From the NCBI GenBank assembly GCA_012064415.1, contig SSNU01000055.1:372001-436000 (forward strand): a stretch of DNA of 64,000 nt. Direction: 5' to 3'. The stretch comes from Gyrodactylus bullatarudis (taxonomy: Eukaryota > Platyhelminthes > Monogenea > Gyrodactylidea > Gyrodactylidae). The translations under genes and the position numbers were made by a program. The notes beneath the pieces are model-generated. The model made no database searches and had not been told where the DNA came from. It was given only the letters and a program-made list of their open reading frames with translations. This document shows positions 10,530 through 22,411 of the stretch, piece by piece. Numbering within the stretch: position 1 is the first letter of the stretch; every line of letters starts with the position of its first letter.

Positions 10530-12840
10530 AAGGGTTAATCTCAAAAGTAGCCTCAAATCTATTCGAAAAATTCCAAAAGTAGCCCCAAAGTGGGAATAAT
10601 CCTAACACTAGCCCCATTCAAGAAAAATTATTTCATATTTAGCCCCAAAATTTTCCAAAATTAACCCCATCATAATTCAGTTTATCGTTCTCAACTGAAT
10701 TATGAAGATAGTATGTTTAGGAACTTTTAAATGTGTTTATCATCTCTATGAATAATAAAAAATAAGTTGCTCATATTTCTTCATAAAAGTTTTATTGATA
10801 AATTTTCTTTGGTATTCATCTTCTTTTCTCATCCTTAGATCTTATTCTTAATTTACGTGTTCGGCCTCTTTTCTTCTTTGCATCAAGTCCAAACAAGCAT
10901 TGCTCTTCAAGATCGTCGAGATCACAGAGGTTAATCGATCCAGAATATGTTCTTTTTACTGAGTCCATTTTGTAAAAGGAAGGTGCTAAATCATTGGGTG
11001 AAATAGATAAATATTTTGAGACAGCAAAAAGATGAGCACAAGGATAGCCATTAGTTTTCATAAAGTTACAGGAACACTTGAGTGAATTATAATCAACGAT
11101 TTTTCGAATAGAACTATTCCTCTCTTTTGTAACTTGATAAGTACCTTCTATTGTAGTTTGATAGACTTTCAAGAATTTCGAAGTTTCGATAGAATTCGCA
11201 ACTTTAAGCATATAATAGTCAGATAAAAGGGAGGTTTCATCAGCATATTTCACTTTTCTTGATACAAATAAATCCGAGAGGTAATTTATGAATGAAATAC
11301 TTCCGTGAAATGGATGAAGATTGCGAATATTCAATAATTTAGCATTTATGGATTCTGCAACATTTGAGGTAAGAAAACCGTAACGACATACAGAAAATGC
11401 AAAGTTTGTCCAGTTCTCCAAAGGTATATCTTTGAGATATTTCACGACGTTAGGGTTTATTTTATCGATCTCATTCATTATTGTTTCAAAACAAGAAATA
11501 TCTTCTGCCTGAGCTGCTTTCCACAGGTAACGGTTCATATCACATTTAAAACTATTTTTGATATTTTTGCCAATGTGAAAAAGCTAAAATTTCTGTGCTG
11601 CTTCCGGTAACTGGGACTTTACTGCTTTGATAAGTCCTTTCTCTCGATCCGAAAAAATTACAAGATTTTCTGTATTTGCAAGGTTAAGAGAATGGTTCAA
11701 TCTTTCGAAAAAGTAGGTCCAATATTTCTCATTTTCAGTTGCAGCCAAACAAAATGCCAAGGGATAACAGTTGTGATTTCCGTCGATTCCAGAAGCTAGT
11801 AATAAAACGTAATTGAAATTTTTTTTTAAATGACAACCATCAACAAAAATCAAGGGAAGCGAATTTTCAAAAGCCTTCATACAAATTTGGAAACAGAAGA
11901 AAAGGGATTCCAATTGATTTCCAAGATTTTTGAATTCGAGGACGGAATCAGGATTGCTAACATTGTTCCAAATAATAAAACTTTCTAGTTTAACGAAAGA
12001 ATTCAGTATTTTGTTGTCGTCTGAATCTTCTAGATATTTGAGGCTTCGCCAAACTGTCTTGTAGTTTGTATCGATACCAAATTCACTCTTGGCAATATTC
12101 ACTCCACTTTGAGGTGTAAACTTTTCTATATTGAATTTGTATGGAGTTAAAATCCTTTTGAGCTCATTTGATTTGACTTTGCACGAATTTACGATACAGG
12201 AATGACTTTTAAATGAAGTTAAGTATAGTATTCCATTCTTTCTCTGACTAAAGCGCACGAAGGCTTCACAATCTTTAACAGTACAGATCCAAATAAAGCA
12301 CTTGTCGTTATTTTTCTTAACTTTGAATGATTTCTGAGTAACAATCGAATAATTCTGAATGAATTTTTTGGCATCTTCTTTCGAAGAATAAGAGCTCCCA
12401 ACAGTTAGCGAAGTCATCAGATGAAATAATGAAAGTTTATTGTAAAACCATGAACTTATTAATTATTTATAAATAAAATCATGCATACTCTATGTTCGAG
12501 AATACATAGAACCATTCATATATATTCACAGATATATCCATCGTTAAAAAAAATAAGATTTATAATATTTATAAAATATTTCTAAGTACTAAATTTCTAA
12601 ATTAGTATAATTAATTATTCATAGAGATGATAAACACATTTAAAAGTTCCTAAACGTACTATCTTCATAATTCAGTTGAGAACGATAAACTGAATTATGA
12701 TGGGGTTAATTTTGGAAAATTTTGGGGCTAAATCTGAGATAAATTTTCTAGAATGGGGCTAGTGTTGGGATTATTCCCACTTTAGGGCTACTTTTGGAAT
12801 TTTTCGAATAGATTTGGGGCTACTTTTGAGATTAACCCTT
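10530..12840. mobile_element. MULE-1, Mutator-like element with about 230-bp TIRs
   Basis: The left end AGGGTTAATCTCAAAAGTAG (10531) and the right end match as inverted repeats over about 220-230 bp, ending with a near-perfect stretch around GATGATAAACACATTTAAAAG. Each repeat holds an array of TAGCCCCA-type units. It encodes one transposase on the minus strand. A clean 9-bp target duplication is not visible (left flank TTACAAAAA, right flank TTAAAAACA), possibly because the target was itself a MULE end. Confidence 0.8.
10816..12417 (-). pseudogene. MULE transposase, one in-frame stop
   Basis: A 532-residue frame broken only by TAG at 11584-11586. In order it shows an N-terminal zinc-binding region (CFIWICTVKDC...HSC, residues about 45-95, FLYWCH/FAR1-like), the MULE DDE domain with LIFVDGCHLK (first D, about residue 193) and NLVIFSDREKG (second D, about 254), then after the stop SNVAESINAKLL (candidate E). 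A SWIM zinc finger follows (CSCNFMKTNGYPCAH), and the basic tail is KKKRGRTRKLRIR. Start chosen at the first ATG, MTSLTVGSS. All catalytic residues seem present, so a single base change from CAG, AAG or similar inactivated it, or the stop is read through. MULE transposases catalyse cut-and-paste transposition with 8-10-bp duplications. Confidence 0.85.
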
Positions 12841-12925
12841 AAAAACACCCCAAGAAAATTTTTTTTTCAAAATGACGCAAAAAATACTTTTTTCAAATAA
12901 CTAGAAATAATTTTATTCAAAACTA

Positions 12926-13215
12926 ATTTTCATTAAATCTTGATTTCTTACGGCTTTTACATGGTCCTCTACGTTTTTTGTTTATTCCGTTCAAGTTCCG
13001 ACTTCTAACTTATTAGTCACGGCACATAAATGTTTATAGGGATATTAATTTTTGCAAAACTACAAGAACATTGGAGTTTTTTGAAATAAACAACTCTTCT
13101 TACATAAAATAAATCTTCTTTAGGGATAGCGATAATTTGTTTCGCGTTTTTTCTGTCAAAGGTCTAATACAAGGAGAAAGTTCACTTTCAATCTTCGATA
13201 AATCTACGAAATTGT
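12926..13215 (-). pseudogene. MULE-2 transposase C-terminal remnant
   Basis: The minus strand reads LSKIESELSPCIRPLT near 13150-13210. Then come KQIIAIPKEDLFYVRRVVYF and LQCSCSFAKINIPI (the first cysteines of a SWIM finger whose CxH half is lost), and last KKRRGPCKSRKKSRF with a stop. The layout equals the tail of the MULE-1 transposase. Confidence 0.6.
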
Positions 13216-13460
13216 GATATTGAATGGATGTTTTTCTCTTATTTTTAATAGACATGGACTCAATGAATCAGCAAAATTAGAAGTTAAAATCTCAAATGGC
13301 ATTTAGGGAATGCAAAACTGGCCCAATTTTCGACAGCAGTTTCACCAAGATATTCTACAATATATAACAATTATAATTGATTAAAGAATAAGACTTGAAA
13401 TTTCCTTTGGAGTAATTTTTGAAAAGATATTTCCTTTGAGGTGATTTTTGGAATTAACCC

Positions 13461-13759
13461 GTTAAAGATTTAAATACAAAAATTAACTTGTTGTAGTTCT
13501 TCAAAGTTAGCGCTAGATTTGCAAAAATAATATTTTAATTTTTAAAAATTATTTTATTTTTCAGAATGAAAGTTAACACGAAATAAAGAAATAAACAAAA
13601 ATTATTTTTCTTATAATATCAATTTCAACTGATTTTCGATATTCTGTATTGTGCTTAATTTGCTGGAAGGAATTCCTACTTATGCCAATATGCATGACTA
13701 TCTTACCAAGAAAAAAATATTATTTTTCCTAAATCATATTTTATTATTCATATTAAAAA
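13461..13759. other. Spacer between MULE-2 and MULE-3
   Basis: AT-rich, with no coding or structural signal that I can support. Confidence 0.5.
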
Positions 13760-14423
13760 GGGATAATTACAAAATCAAATGGACCATTTTTATATTTTAC
13801 ATAAACAAATGGATATACCAGATTTATTTCCATAGACAAATGCATGTTTCACATTTACCCCAAAAACAAATGGACAAATCTTTGTATATTTCTTTAAAAA
13901 ATGGACACACCTTAGTGATTACTCTTCACGATTACTCTATAAAGCTACCCATAAAGTATGATAAAGGCTACATTCTATGTGGTAAAATGTACGGGGAAAA
14001 TTGTAAATCAGATCTAGATTCAACAGAAGGTTAGATGTAATGAAATGAAAAATGTATGTATAGCAGAGATTTCAAATACCGTGATATTGAAAATCTGAGT
14101 GATTCAAATATCTCGTCAATTGAAAAAAATCTCAAAACGCGGAAGACCGAGAAAGAAGAGACTTAAATCAGCTGCTAAGAAGAAAAAATTCTATGTCAAA
14201 TTTTCGTGTAAATAAAGTCTATACTTCGTTATCAATGATAACTTATCATCCATTTGTTAAAGAAATATACAAAGGTGCGTCCATTTGTTTTTGGAGTAAA
14301 TTTGAAACATACATTTGTTTATGGAAATAAATCTGGTATATCCATTTTCTTATGAAAATCGGCAATAGTCTATCCATTTGTTTATGTAAAATATAAAATG
14401 GTTCATTTGTTTTTGTAATTATC
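13760..14423. mobile_element. MULE-3, non-autonomous derivative
   Basis: Left end GGGATAATTACAAAATC and right end TTTTTGTAATTATC are inverted repeats of about 150 bp carrying several CAAATGGA-type units spaced 30-45 bp apart. The interior holds a small basic tail ORF (14132-14215) like the end of MULE transposases. No transposase core remains. The long open frame at 13651-14034 merely crosses the repeat. Confidence 0.65.
14132..14215 (+). pseudogene. AT-hook-like transposase tail in MULE-3
   Basis: 27 codons reading SKRGRPRKKRLKSAAKKKKF and then a stop. The GRPRK core is an AT-hook, as at the C-termini of the other MULE transposases here (KRGRTRK, GGRPQK). Preceding sequence is out of frame, so only the tail survives. 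Confidence 0.55.
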
Positions 14424-14462
14424 AAAAAATATATTTTATTTTGTGGTTTATAAGGATTCTTC

Positions 14463-15346
14463 GGTAATACAAGCGATTAGCTCCTAAAAAAATCTCTGCC
14501 CCAAAATTTTTCTAAGTCCAAAAATTATTCGTGAAAGGTACACCACTGACGCACCAACCCACTCTACCCTCTTGCTACACATTATACGCATTATTCAACT
14601 AACGGACTTTCACACCTATGAACAAAGAGACTATTCATTCATTCTTCACTATCTTTACATTCAGCTCAAGTATAATTATAAATCAACTATAGAATCAAAC
14701 AGTGAATTTATTGTTATTATAATTATAAATTATTTTTATATTAAATATTCGACAAAAACTTCGTTTCTAAGGTTATTCGCAGTCCCTAATTAGCCGTAGA
14801 AATCTAATTTCCCACATAATTATCTATCAATTTAAATATAATCGATATATAATTGATGATACCTACTACATTACAACATAGTTACTTGCTAATTATTTCT
14901 GATTTAATTACTATTTATTCATAAAAAATATCAAATTTATCCCAAATTATAACATACATGCATTCCTATGTTTCTCTGCATAAAAAAAGTATAAATATCT
15001 TGGGTTGCAAACGATCGTCATAAGTTACTCTAAGTTGCAGGATGAACAGGTCTTTCGGTTACAATTTTTCTCTGATTAAAGCATTCAATTTTGCTGTTGA
15101 AAAGCAATTGATTGACTTTAGTCCAGAGGAATGTGATTGTGGAGACATCATGATACCTACTAATGAATGAATGAATAGTCTCTTTGTTCATAGGTGTGAA
15201 AGTCCGTTAGTTGAATAATGCGTATAATGTGTAGCAAGAGGGTAGAGTGGGTTGGTGCGTCAATGGTGTACCTTTCACGAATAATTTTTGGACTTAGAAA
15301 AATTTTGGGGCAGAGATTTTTTTAGGAGCTAATCGCTTGTATTACC
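14463..15346. mobile_element. 884-bp TIR element with 8-bp target duplication GATTCTTC
   Basis: The element begins GGTAATACAAGCGATTAGC and ends with its reverse complement. The inverted repeats (about 181 bp; 14463-14643 and 15166-15346) differ at only one base that I find (ACCACTGAC against ACCATTGAC). GATTCTTC flanks both sides (14455-14462, 15347-15354). The middle, about 520 bp, has no coding signal. An 8-bp duplication fits hAT, P or MULE families. The GGTAATAC end does not look like hAT (CAG ends). The repeats contain CTCTGCCCCAAAA, the same GGGGCAGAG box that precedes TATA in the TA-flanked elements. Confidence 0.8.
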
Positions 15347-15399
15347 GATTCTTCATTTAAACTTTTTCATCATTTAATAGAACTAATTACAGCACTCAT

Positions 15400-15630
15400 A
15401 AGAAGTAGTCCATATAAAAAGTCTCTATTTGAAAAACAAATTTTGGCATAGATAGGTCTATAATGGTTTCCGTCGGGATTATCATCGATTCCTGCCCTGC
15501 TTCGTTTAAACTATCTTCCCAGTCTATATATTTGTTGCAAAATAATGCCTCACAGATTCTCTATAGGATTCGAATCTCGACAACTTTCGATTGAGAACAG
15601 TGACATGGGCATTATCTTGCTAGGATAAAG
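15400..15630 (-). pseudogene. Tc1/mariner transposase C-terminal remnant
   Basis: The minus strand reads CRDSNPIENL*GIILQQIYR, matching the 'spDlNPIEnlWg.lk' block that carries the last catalytic residue region of Tc1/mariner transposases. The W is now a stop (TGA), and a second stop follows in the next turn. Residues SRAGIDDNPDGNHY follow. Degenerate, no complete element seen. Confidence 0.65.
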
Positions 15631-16546
15631 ATCCTTAATTCGAGTTTCGGCTTTAAAAGACATCTACCGGAAAATATTGATAAAAAATTAGATTTTCATC
15701 CATAATAACTAGGTTTGGAGTTCTCATATTCATCCTCAAAAGAAATCTTGAGTTAATTTCTCTTGATAAACCCAAACTTTACTTAGCGTCATTGGATTTT
15801 ACATTGAATTCTATATTGACTCAACTTTTATCGATACCGGTTTATTAATTTTAACTGGCACAAAAATCTTGGATTCATTATTATTAGAAATGATAAAAAT
15901 TATATAGAAAGAATCAGTTTGCTTTTAAAACAGTTGATGTAGAAACTGCGTAATTTTCTTTCAGTCAATTTAAAAATTAGTAATTTTATATTCTCTCTTC
16001 AAATCAGCTATAATAAATGTCAGGTGTATGTAAAATTTTAGTTATTTTGCATTGTCTAGAAAAATGAGTGAATTATTAAAGTCATCAAAAGATTCACTTA
16101 CTTTACTATATTCAACAAAATGTATTATTAAAATATCAATCACTTTATAATATGGAGAAAATAAAAAATATTCAGTCACTAATCGATGTAATCTTGGAAA
16201 GATTGATTGAAAAATTTGCGATGTGAAATTCATTTAGAATCGAAGGTGCTAGAAAAAATTTATTTTCGAGTATATTTATATTTATCCGGACATAGTCAGG
16301 TGAGGCTCATCTATACACTATGAATGGAATCCGAATGTTTTTTATGTCCCGAATATGCCATCAGAACTATTCCACACTATTGAACAAGCACGAATTCAAA
16401 AAAATGTAGTTCTAAGTATTATTTTAATGAAATTTATTTATTCAAAGCTATAGGAAATTGATTTTAAATAAGAAGAAACTTGTTTTGATAGTGAATTCAT
16501 GTGAGTTAATTGAATTGAGCACTTACAAAACATAAAATTATAATTA
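15631..16546. other. Stretch without a recognised gene
   Basis: The minus-strand frame 16042-16233 lacks supporting features. The left part could be the upstream half of the decayed Tc1 copy. Confidence 0.45.
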
Positions 16547-17104
16547 CAGTCAAACCATCGATTGAAAGGGAGGATTTCTTTAATCCCTTGCACATTTTTA
16601 TGATTGGCCAATCAGAACGTAAAAAAATTTAAAATCAATGTAATCATCTCAAACTTGATATCAAAAACTTGTCTTGCATTCACTAGGCTTATTCCTTTTC
16701 TTGTCATTGTCGTATGTAGAGTTCTGTTAATTGAATTTAAATAGGTACTTACGAATAGCTGACATTGGAAAATAAAATGACAGCTGTTATGATAACTATA
16801 GAGTTCCAATCAAGCCCTTTTTCACACCTGAACTGGAAAAGAAAATATTCATTCAACCAAAATCATACCAGCTGTCATTTTATTTTCCAAATTACAAAAA
16901 TTACATTAAGGCTTAAAAAATCTCCATTTTTGTCGTACATACATGAGACATGGTTCAATCTTTTTAAAATTATACAACCTATTTTTTTATATCAAGTTTT
17001 AGATGATTTCATTGATTTAAATTTTCTTACGTTCTGATTGGTAAGTCGTAAAAATGTGCAAGGGATTTTTAAAAAATCCTCCCTCTCAATCGACTGTTTG
17101 ACTG
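16547..17104. mobile_element. Tc1/mariner-type MITE, ends CAGTCAAAC
   Basis: Inverted repeats of about 75 bp: CAGTCAAACCATCGATTG at 16547 and its counterpart ending GTTTGACTG at 17104, both including GGGAGGATT...AATCCCTTGCACATTTTTA and CCAATCAGAACGT. The left flank is TA, the right flank CA, so the duplication has decayed. A second, inner inverted repeat (TGGAAAATAAAATGACAGCT near 16766 and its complement near 16869) lies inside. Confidence 0.65.
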
Positions 17105-17993
17105 CACAAATATTTCTGGTATACACGCATATGTATAGCCATCACATTCCTTGACTAAAAATATGTAGATTTCTGAAATGCTCTTGAATGATTTTCCATT
17201 GAATACAGTATATTTAAAATTGTCTAAAACAAGTTAAAATTTAGCTTTACTGAGAAGTCCTGAAAATATTAACCATAATTCCCAGAAGCATTTTCCTCTT
17301 TTTTCAGATTTAAGTTATTTCACTATAAATATCAAGCCGGTGTCATAAATATTCACTTAAAAAATTCCTCTAGAAGAATCCTTCGTCATCAAAAAATTTT
17401 TTTTCAATTTACCATTTCAGTGATGCTAGTAAATTATCGTGAGCTCTACGTATTTTAATTTTCAAAAACAATAAATAATTTTTAAATTATAGACCAAGAA
17501 AGCCTGTTTTTCCAAAGTAAGTAATTCATCTCAACTATAACTGTCACTTTTCAAGAAAAAATAGTTAGTAAGTTACCCATTTAATTTTTATAATATTTAA
17601 CAATCATGATTAAAACATGAAACTTTAACGTTGTTCGCTTGCTACCTGTCTTATGGCTTGTATTGGTCTATCTGTAGAAAAATAATGCGGAGAGAAAGAA
17701 AAATTACAGTGATTGTTATAGTAATCAGAATTATTAGAGTAATATTTCTGATAATATAATTCATCACTTAAGATTAGAATAAAAAACACCAGTAGGTTTA
17801 ATGTCAAAAAACATTTAGATTACCCTGATAAAAATAGTTTGGAAACACAATATTTCGAATACATGTCGTATTCTTCTTCTGGCTTGAGATTTTTCAAAAA
17901 ACTTAAGATACTTAAAACCTTGTGTGTCCAATCAAAACATTAAACCAATCAGATTTCTTCTCAACTTTAATCAATCAATTCTAACCAATGATT
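17105..17993. other. AT-rich stretch without a gene
   Basis: No supported gene. The 60-residue minus frame at 17625-17807 shows no domain. Confidence 0.45.
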
Positions 17994-18290
17994 TCGGAAA
18001 TTTATATCCGTCTTATTACCATCAACAACCTCGTTTAGTTTAATCTCTATAGACTCCAAAATCATGTTTTTATACTTATTCCTCATGTTTCCTAGACTTT
18101 TTACGTTATTAAAATCTATAATATGATCTGGATTATTAGCCCAGTGTTTAATTAGTGCTGACTTGTCTACCTGTACCTTTTCTATAGCCTTTATGTGTTC
18201 TTTACATCTAATCCCAAAATTTCTTTCGGTGCGACCTATGTATGACTTTTCGCACGAGCAAGTTATTTTATAAAAACCTTGAATCTCATC
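17994..18290 (-). pseudogene. Penelope GIY-YIG endonuclease fragment
   Basis: The minus strand has an open frame of nearly 100 codons reading GFYKITCSCEKSYIGRTERN then FGIRCKEHIKAIEK and HWANNPDHIIDF. This is the GIY-YIG nuclease domain of Penelope elements: the Y-I-G signature, the R of GRTERN, the H of KEH and the conserved tail. The first half is clean, which makes this piece younger than the RT scraps at 2.7-4.1 kb. The nuclease cuts target DNA for element insertion. The RT that should precede it (at higher coordinates) is not adjacent. Confidence 0.8.
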
Positions 18291-19284
18291 TGATTTTTGT
18301 TTTCAGTCAAAAAATTTCCTATTTTATTATTTGTAGGCATATGAGAATAGGTTATTTTATTCATTAAATGTACATTTCTTTCATCAGTATTGACACATAA
18401 ATACTGATAAAAGTTTAGAACTCATTGAAAATAATATTTTACAAATTTTGAAAGAAATATAGTAAAAGTTGAAAAATATAAGAATATGTGAGCTGAAAAA
18501 ACACCAAAACTCTTCAATAAATAGCAACAGTGAAGAGAAAGGTGAAAAAGCTCACATAGGCCAGGGTAATTGAAGGTTATAAGAGTAGTTTTTTTGAACA
18601 CACAGATTCGGCTTAAAGTGATTGATGAACAATTTCTCCTTCACCCACAAATCCATGCTGTCATCAACCGCATTTTTATACAAAATTAAGAAATATAATT
18701 ACTATTTTATTAGATAACCCAGAAATAGTCTAAAAACCAAATTTTAAAATCAAAGATATATCAATAGTATCGACACAGTAATGTAATAGGTAATATGTGA
18801 GGAAAGAAAAAATTTAGCACTAACATACAGACAATCATTTCACACAACATATGATGGGGTATTCTACTTCAGAATTACTTTACTTTACTTTTTAAACATC
18901 TCACGAATCATCAATGCCCATGATAAAGTCTACACTAGACATTTTGTGAAAGAATGAATCATCATGATTTTTTGTCAGATTGAATTTTAATTTCAAAATT
19001 GAAAATGAGCATGAAAACTTTGAACACATGAATTCCTTGTAATGATCCACTGAGTATAGTAAATTCACAGGATAAATCAGTTTTCAACAGCTTTCTTATA
19101 GAACGAGTTTTGCTACAATATTTTATCAAATTTTTTATTTTATTATTTCAAGTTATTCCACGAAAAGAATTATATCATTTGACAGAGAAAAATGATATCT
19201 TTATAATTATCTAAATACTCATTTCTTGAGCGTTCTTAGGCCTTATTGTAGAGCAGAATTGAAATAACATCTATGAGCAGTCAT
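18291..19284. other. Stretch without a recognised gene
   Basis: No coding signal. Possibly further Penelope sequence just above 18290, too decayed to read. Confidence 0.45.
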
Positions 19285-19405
19285 TGATTCTGATTGGTCC
19301 TTACAGGGAACCAATGATATTCGAGTGAAATTTGCGCTATATAAACAGGCAAGAGTTGGACTTTTATTTATCTCTTCTCACTTTACAGGACTTTAACCTG
19401 TATTG
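19285..19405 (+). promoter_or_regulatory. Promoter-like repeat 3
   Basis: ATTGG at about 19294, CCAAT at about 19311, TATATAAA at about 19336 and then TCACTTTACAGGACTTTAAC from about 19378. It matches the module at 1.04 kb and, in reverse orientation, that at 24.36-24.49 kb. The nearest gene-like sequence downstream is the broken LINE-A copy 660 bases away. Confidence 0.5.
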
Positions 19406-19719
19406 CTGAACTTCGTCAAGAATATTTTCTTTAGTTTCTAGGTTAGAGAAAATTAGCGTACATTATAGGGACAAACGTTATATTTCGCCGAGTCTCTTCA
19501 GGCTCTAGTACATTTACTATTACAACGCAAATATTTTAAGGCCTCCCATTGGTCCATTTCATCTTGGGAGAGGAGACGAGTTGATAGAACGATCATAATA
19601 AAAACCTTTTTCATAATGTGTTCGATTTTTAGTTTTCCTTTGTATCTACCTTATTTTCTTTATGCTTTTTCACATCTTTTCTTCACTATTGTATAATTTC
19701 TAAAAGGAATGCAAATAAA

Positions 19720-20062
19720 AGCTATAGATTCTAAAATGTAGATAATATTTCAATTCAAAATGAAATCTTATATCATGTTATGATTTCGGGAAAAGGAAGA
19801 ATATAAGAGAAAAATAATGAACAATTTGTTACAAAATACAATGTTTTTCATAAATATTAATTGTTAGCATTATGCAAATGTAACTTTGTATTTTTCTTGG
19901 TAGAGAATTTTGGTTTCACCCTTTAAATATAAGCATTAGGGAATTCAGCTACATTTTTCGAAAAAGAAAAATTCTTTTAGTAGTCATTCTTTTTGAAAAT
20001 CAAATTAAAAGTCCATACTATTGTAGCTGCCATCGTAAGTGAGTCCATGAAACCATTTTTAT
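19720..20062 (+). repeat. Dispersed repeat R, copy 1
   Basis: About 340 bp starting AGCTATAGATTCTAAAATGT, repeated in the same orientation at 24539-24886 with roughly 90% identity. Its middle (TTACAAAATACAATG with AGAGAAAAATAATGAACA) resembles the LINE-B 3' UTR pieces at 23.03 and 31.25 kb, so it is probably an old LINE 3' end. Confidence 0.6.
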
Positions 20063-20067
20063 TTAAA

Positions 20068-22411
20068 TTAGTTTAAATTTTCATCGAAACTCAATGTCTT
20101 CACAGCCAAAAAGAACTACTTGTTTGCCTGAAAAAAGACATCGCATTTCTACTGATGGATCCATCTCTGACAATCCATACCCAAAAAACATTACTGTTGA
20201 AGGATTACTCGAACTAATGGAGGATCTCACTTACAAAGTGAACATCCTAAAACAGATCAATGCTCGCATTACAGACGAAAAAACTCATTCCAAAAGCTCA
20301 AAATAAGAACCTCTAGAGATAAAACTATCCTTCAGCAAAGAATAGCTCCCTCTGAATATATTGCTAAAAAGAATAGTTTAAATCAAAATAAAGATTTCAA
20401 TTTATATCCACCTCTCAACCTTCCTAACGAAAATTGGAATGATCCCAATACTCTATGGGGAACATACCTCTATAGCTTGGGATTACATCAAAGAATTAAT
20501 ACTCCAACCAGACAAAACAATATTCTTGATTGCATTTTAACCGAACAAAATTTATTAATAAACTTTGATGTTCAAAAAATATTTCCAACTAAAGACCATT
20601 ATGGAGTGTATGCCATGATAACTTTTCCAAACATTGAAATCTTAAACGATATAACCGAAATAGATAAATATTTTGAATTCACTGATTTTAATACTATTAA
20701 AGCTGTGACAAACATTAATGAAAACCTTCTAACAGTCGATAACTTTCTACAACATTATTCATACATCTACTCATTAGCTGCAACGATCAAAGAGAAGAGG
20801 AATTTTGACTAAATAGTCTATAGAACTAACATTACATTAAGAAATAAACTCCAAAAATGCCTATCACTTGCTAGATCTTCTGAACTAATAATGAACACAC
20901 AAAAACAAATCGAATTATTGTATAAGCAAGAATACGATAGAGTCGAGAAAAAAATCACTGAGCACATCAAAACAAAGCCTAAACAAGGATATTTTTATCT
21001 GAATAAATATTTCAAGTTCTCAAACAAAAGTAATAATGATTTGTTAAAAAAGAAAAATGATAACATAACATCTGAATCTCTGCAACAAACTTTCATGTCC
21101 GTGTTTAATCAACTTTATTCCCATAATTTTGAACTATTTGTTCACAATGAATGTTGCCATCATTATCATAATACAACATTTATGAATTTTGCGGAATTCA
21201 ATAAATTACTAAACAAATCAAGGAAAAAAAATACTAAAGATTTTTATAAAATTAGTATGAATACACTCATAATTAGGCATGCAAATTTTATTCATAGTTT
21301 TTATAAACTCATTTTTTCCTACACCATTCCTGACTATATACTACTAGCAAAAGTTATTCCCATACCTAAGCCTAAAAGTAATGAATTTAGACCTATAACA
21401 TTACAAAATTACAAGATTATTGACTCAATTCTATTTGTCAAGATTCTCAACATAATTAATTTAAATAAAATTGATCCAAATCATCATCTACATTGATTTA
21501 TCTAAAGCTTTCGACAAGATTTATATTCATAAAATCATTGAAATATGTCATGAATATGGCATATGCTCATATCTTCTTAATATGTTCATACAATACCTTA
21601 CTAAACGTAGGCAATTCGTTTCTCATGAAAATAAAGATTCTACTCCCAAACTAATTGCTTCTGGAGTTCCACAAGGCTCTAGAGTTGGACCTCTACTTTT
21701 CAATACTGTATTCTCAAAAATTAATGTTGACGGAGCTAAGATTTTTAAATATGTTGATGATATGAAAATAGTTTTCAGTTTTGATGATTTTATGGATATA
21801 ATTTTTATAAACTCATCATTAAAATCCCTTACTAATGATCTGTTAACTCTGGGGCTTAGCATAAATGAAAGTAAAACATTCTACATGACTCCTTTCACAA
21901 CAATTCCTATTAACAATAGTATATGTATTAATGATAAAATAATAAAACCTAAATTCACTGTTCATGATAAGGTGTTAAATACAATAATTTTCTTGATTTT
22001 ACAAAACATTTTGAAGAAATCTATAGGTCTTTTGTCAGCAGATGTGTAAAAATACACAGATGTATCAAAAATGACTTTATGAAGGTATTCTTATACAAAA
22101 TGGTGGCCCGAACTGTTGTCGAGTTCTGCTCTGGATGTTGGAACCCAGAAAAAATTGAATTCTCCAAGAAATTTCAGAGAGTCGCCAGAACTTTTCGAAA
22201 CAAACTATCTGCCCAGTACAGACTAGACTTAAAGAACGCTACAGAATTGAAGGACATGTAAAGAATCTAGCTATATTTAATCGATGTAAAAAACACTTTG
22301 ATAAACTACCTAACTCTTTGGAGAGAAAAAACTTGGAAGAGTTCTCTCAAGAAATTAAAACTAGATTTATAAACTAAAAAAAAGAAAAGAAGTTATTATT
22401 ATTAAATTTAT
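20068..22411 (+). pseudogene. LINE-A copy 1 (CR1/L2/jockey-like), three internal deletions
   Basis: ORF1 starts at 20094 (MSSQPKRTTCLPEKRHRIST) but jumps after about 62 codons. Compared with the copy at 41.6-44.5 kb it lacks most of the coiled-coil ORF1, then jumps near 20413 from the ORF1 end straight to the endonuclease block (20413-20812, LGLHQRINTPTR). RT follows at 20891-21496 and 21471-22049 with a third deletion near 21480 removing the QHGF block. Catalytic block reads FKYVDDMKIV (A to V) and GVPQGSRVGPLLFN is intact. The C-terminus is at 22079-22261. Direct evidence for a dead copy: stops and frame changes between all pieces. It ends in a TTATTATTA-like tail before a MITE at 22412. 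Confidence 0.8.

Larger units (their letters stand above)
10516..13460. mobile_element. MULE-2, decayed Mutator-like element split by MULE-1
   Basis: The right end (reverse complement) begins GGGTTAATTCCAAAAATC at 13460. The left end GGTTAATTACAAA starts at 10517, is interrupted by MULE-1, and resumes at 12841 with AAAACACCCCAAG. Joined, the two ends match as terminal repeats. Inside, at 12926-13215 minus, is a transposase tail with a damaged SWIM finger. This places MULE-1 inside the left terminal repeat of MULE-2. Confidence 0.6.

Noticed and set aside
13651..14034. 127-codon plus-strand ORF
   Set aside because: Runs through the MULE-3 terminal repeat with its CAAATGGA units; composition is that of the repeat.
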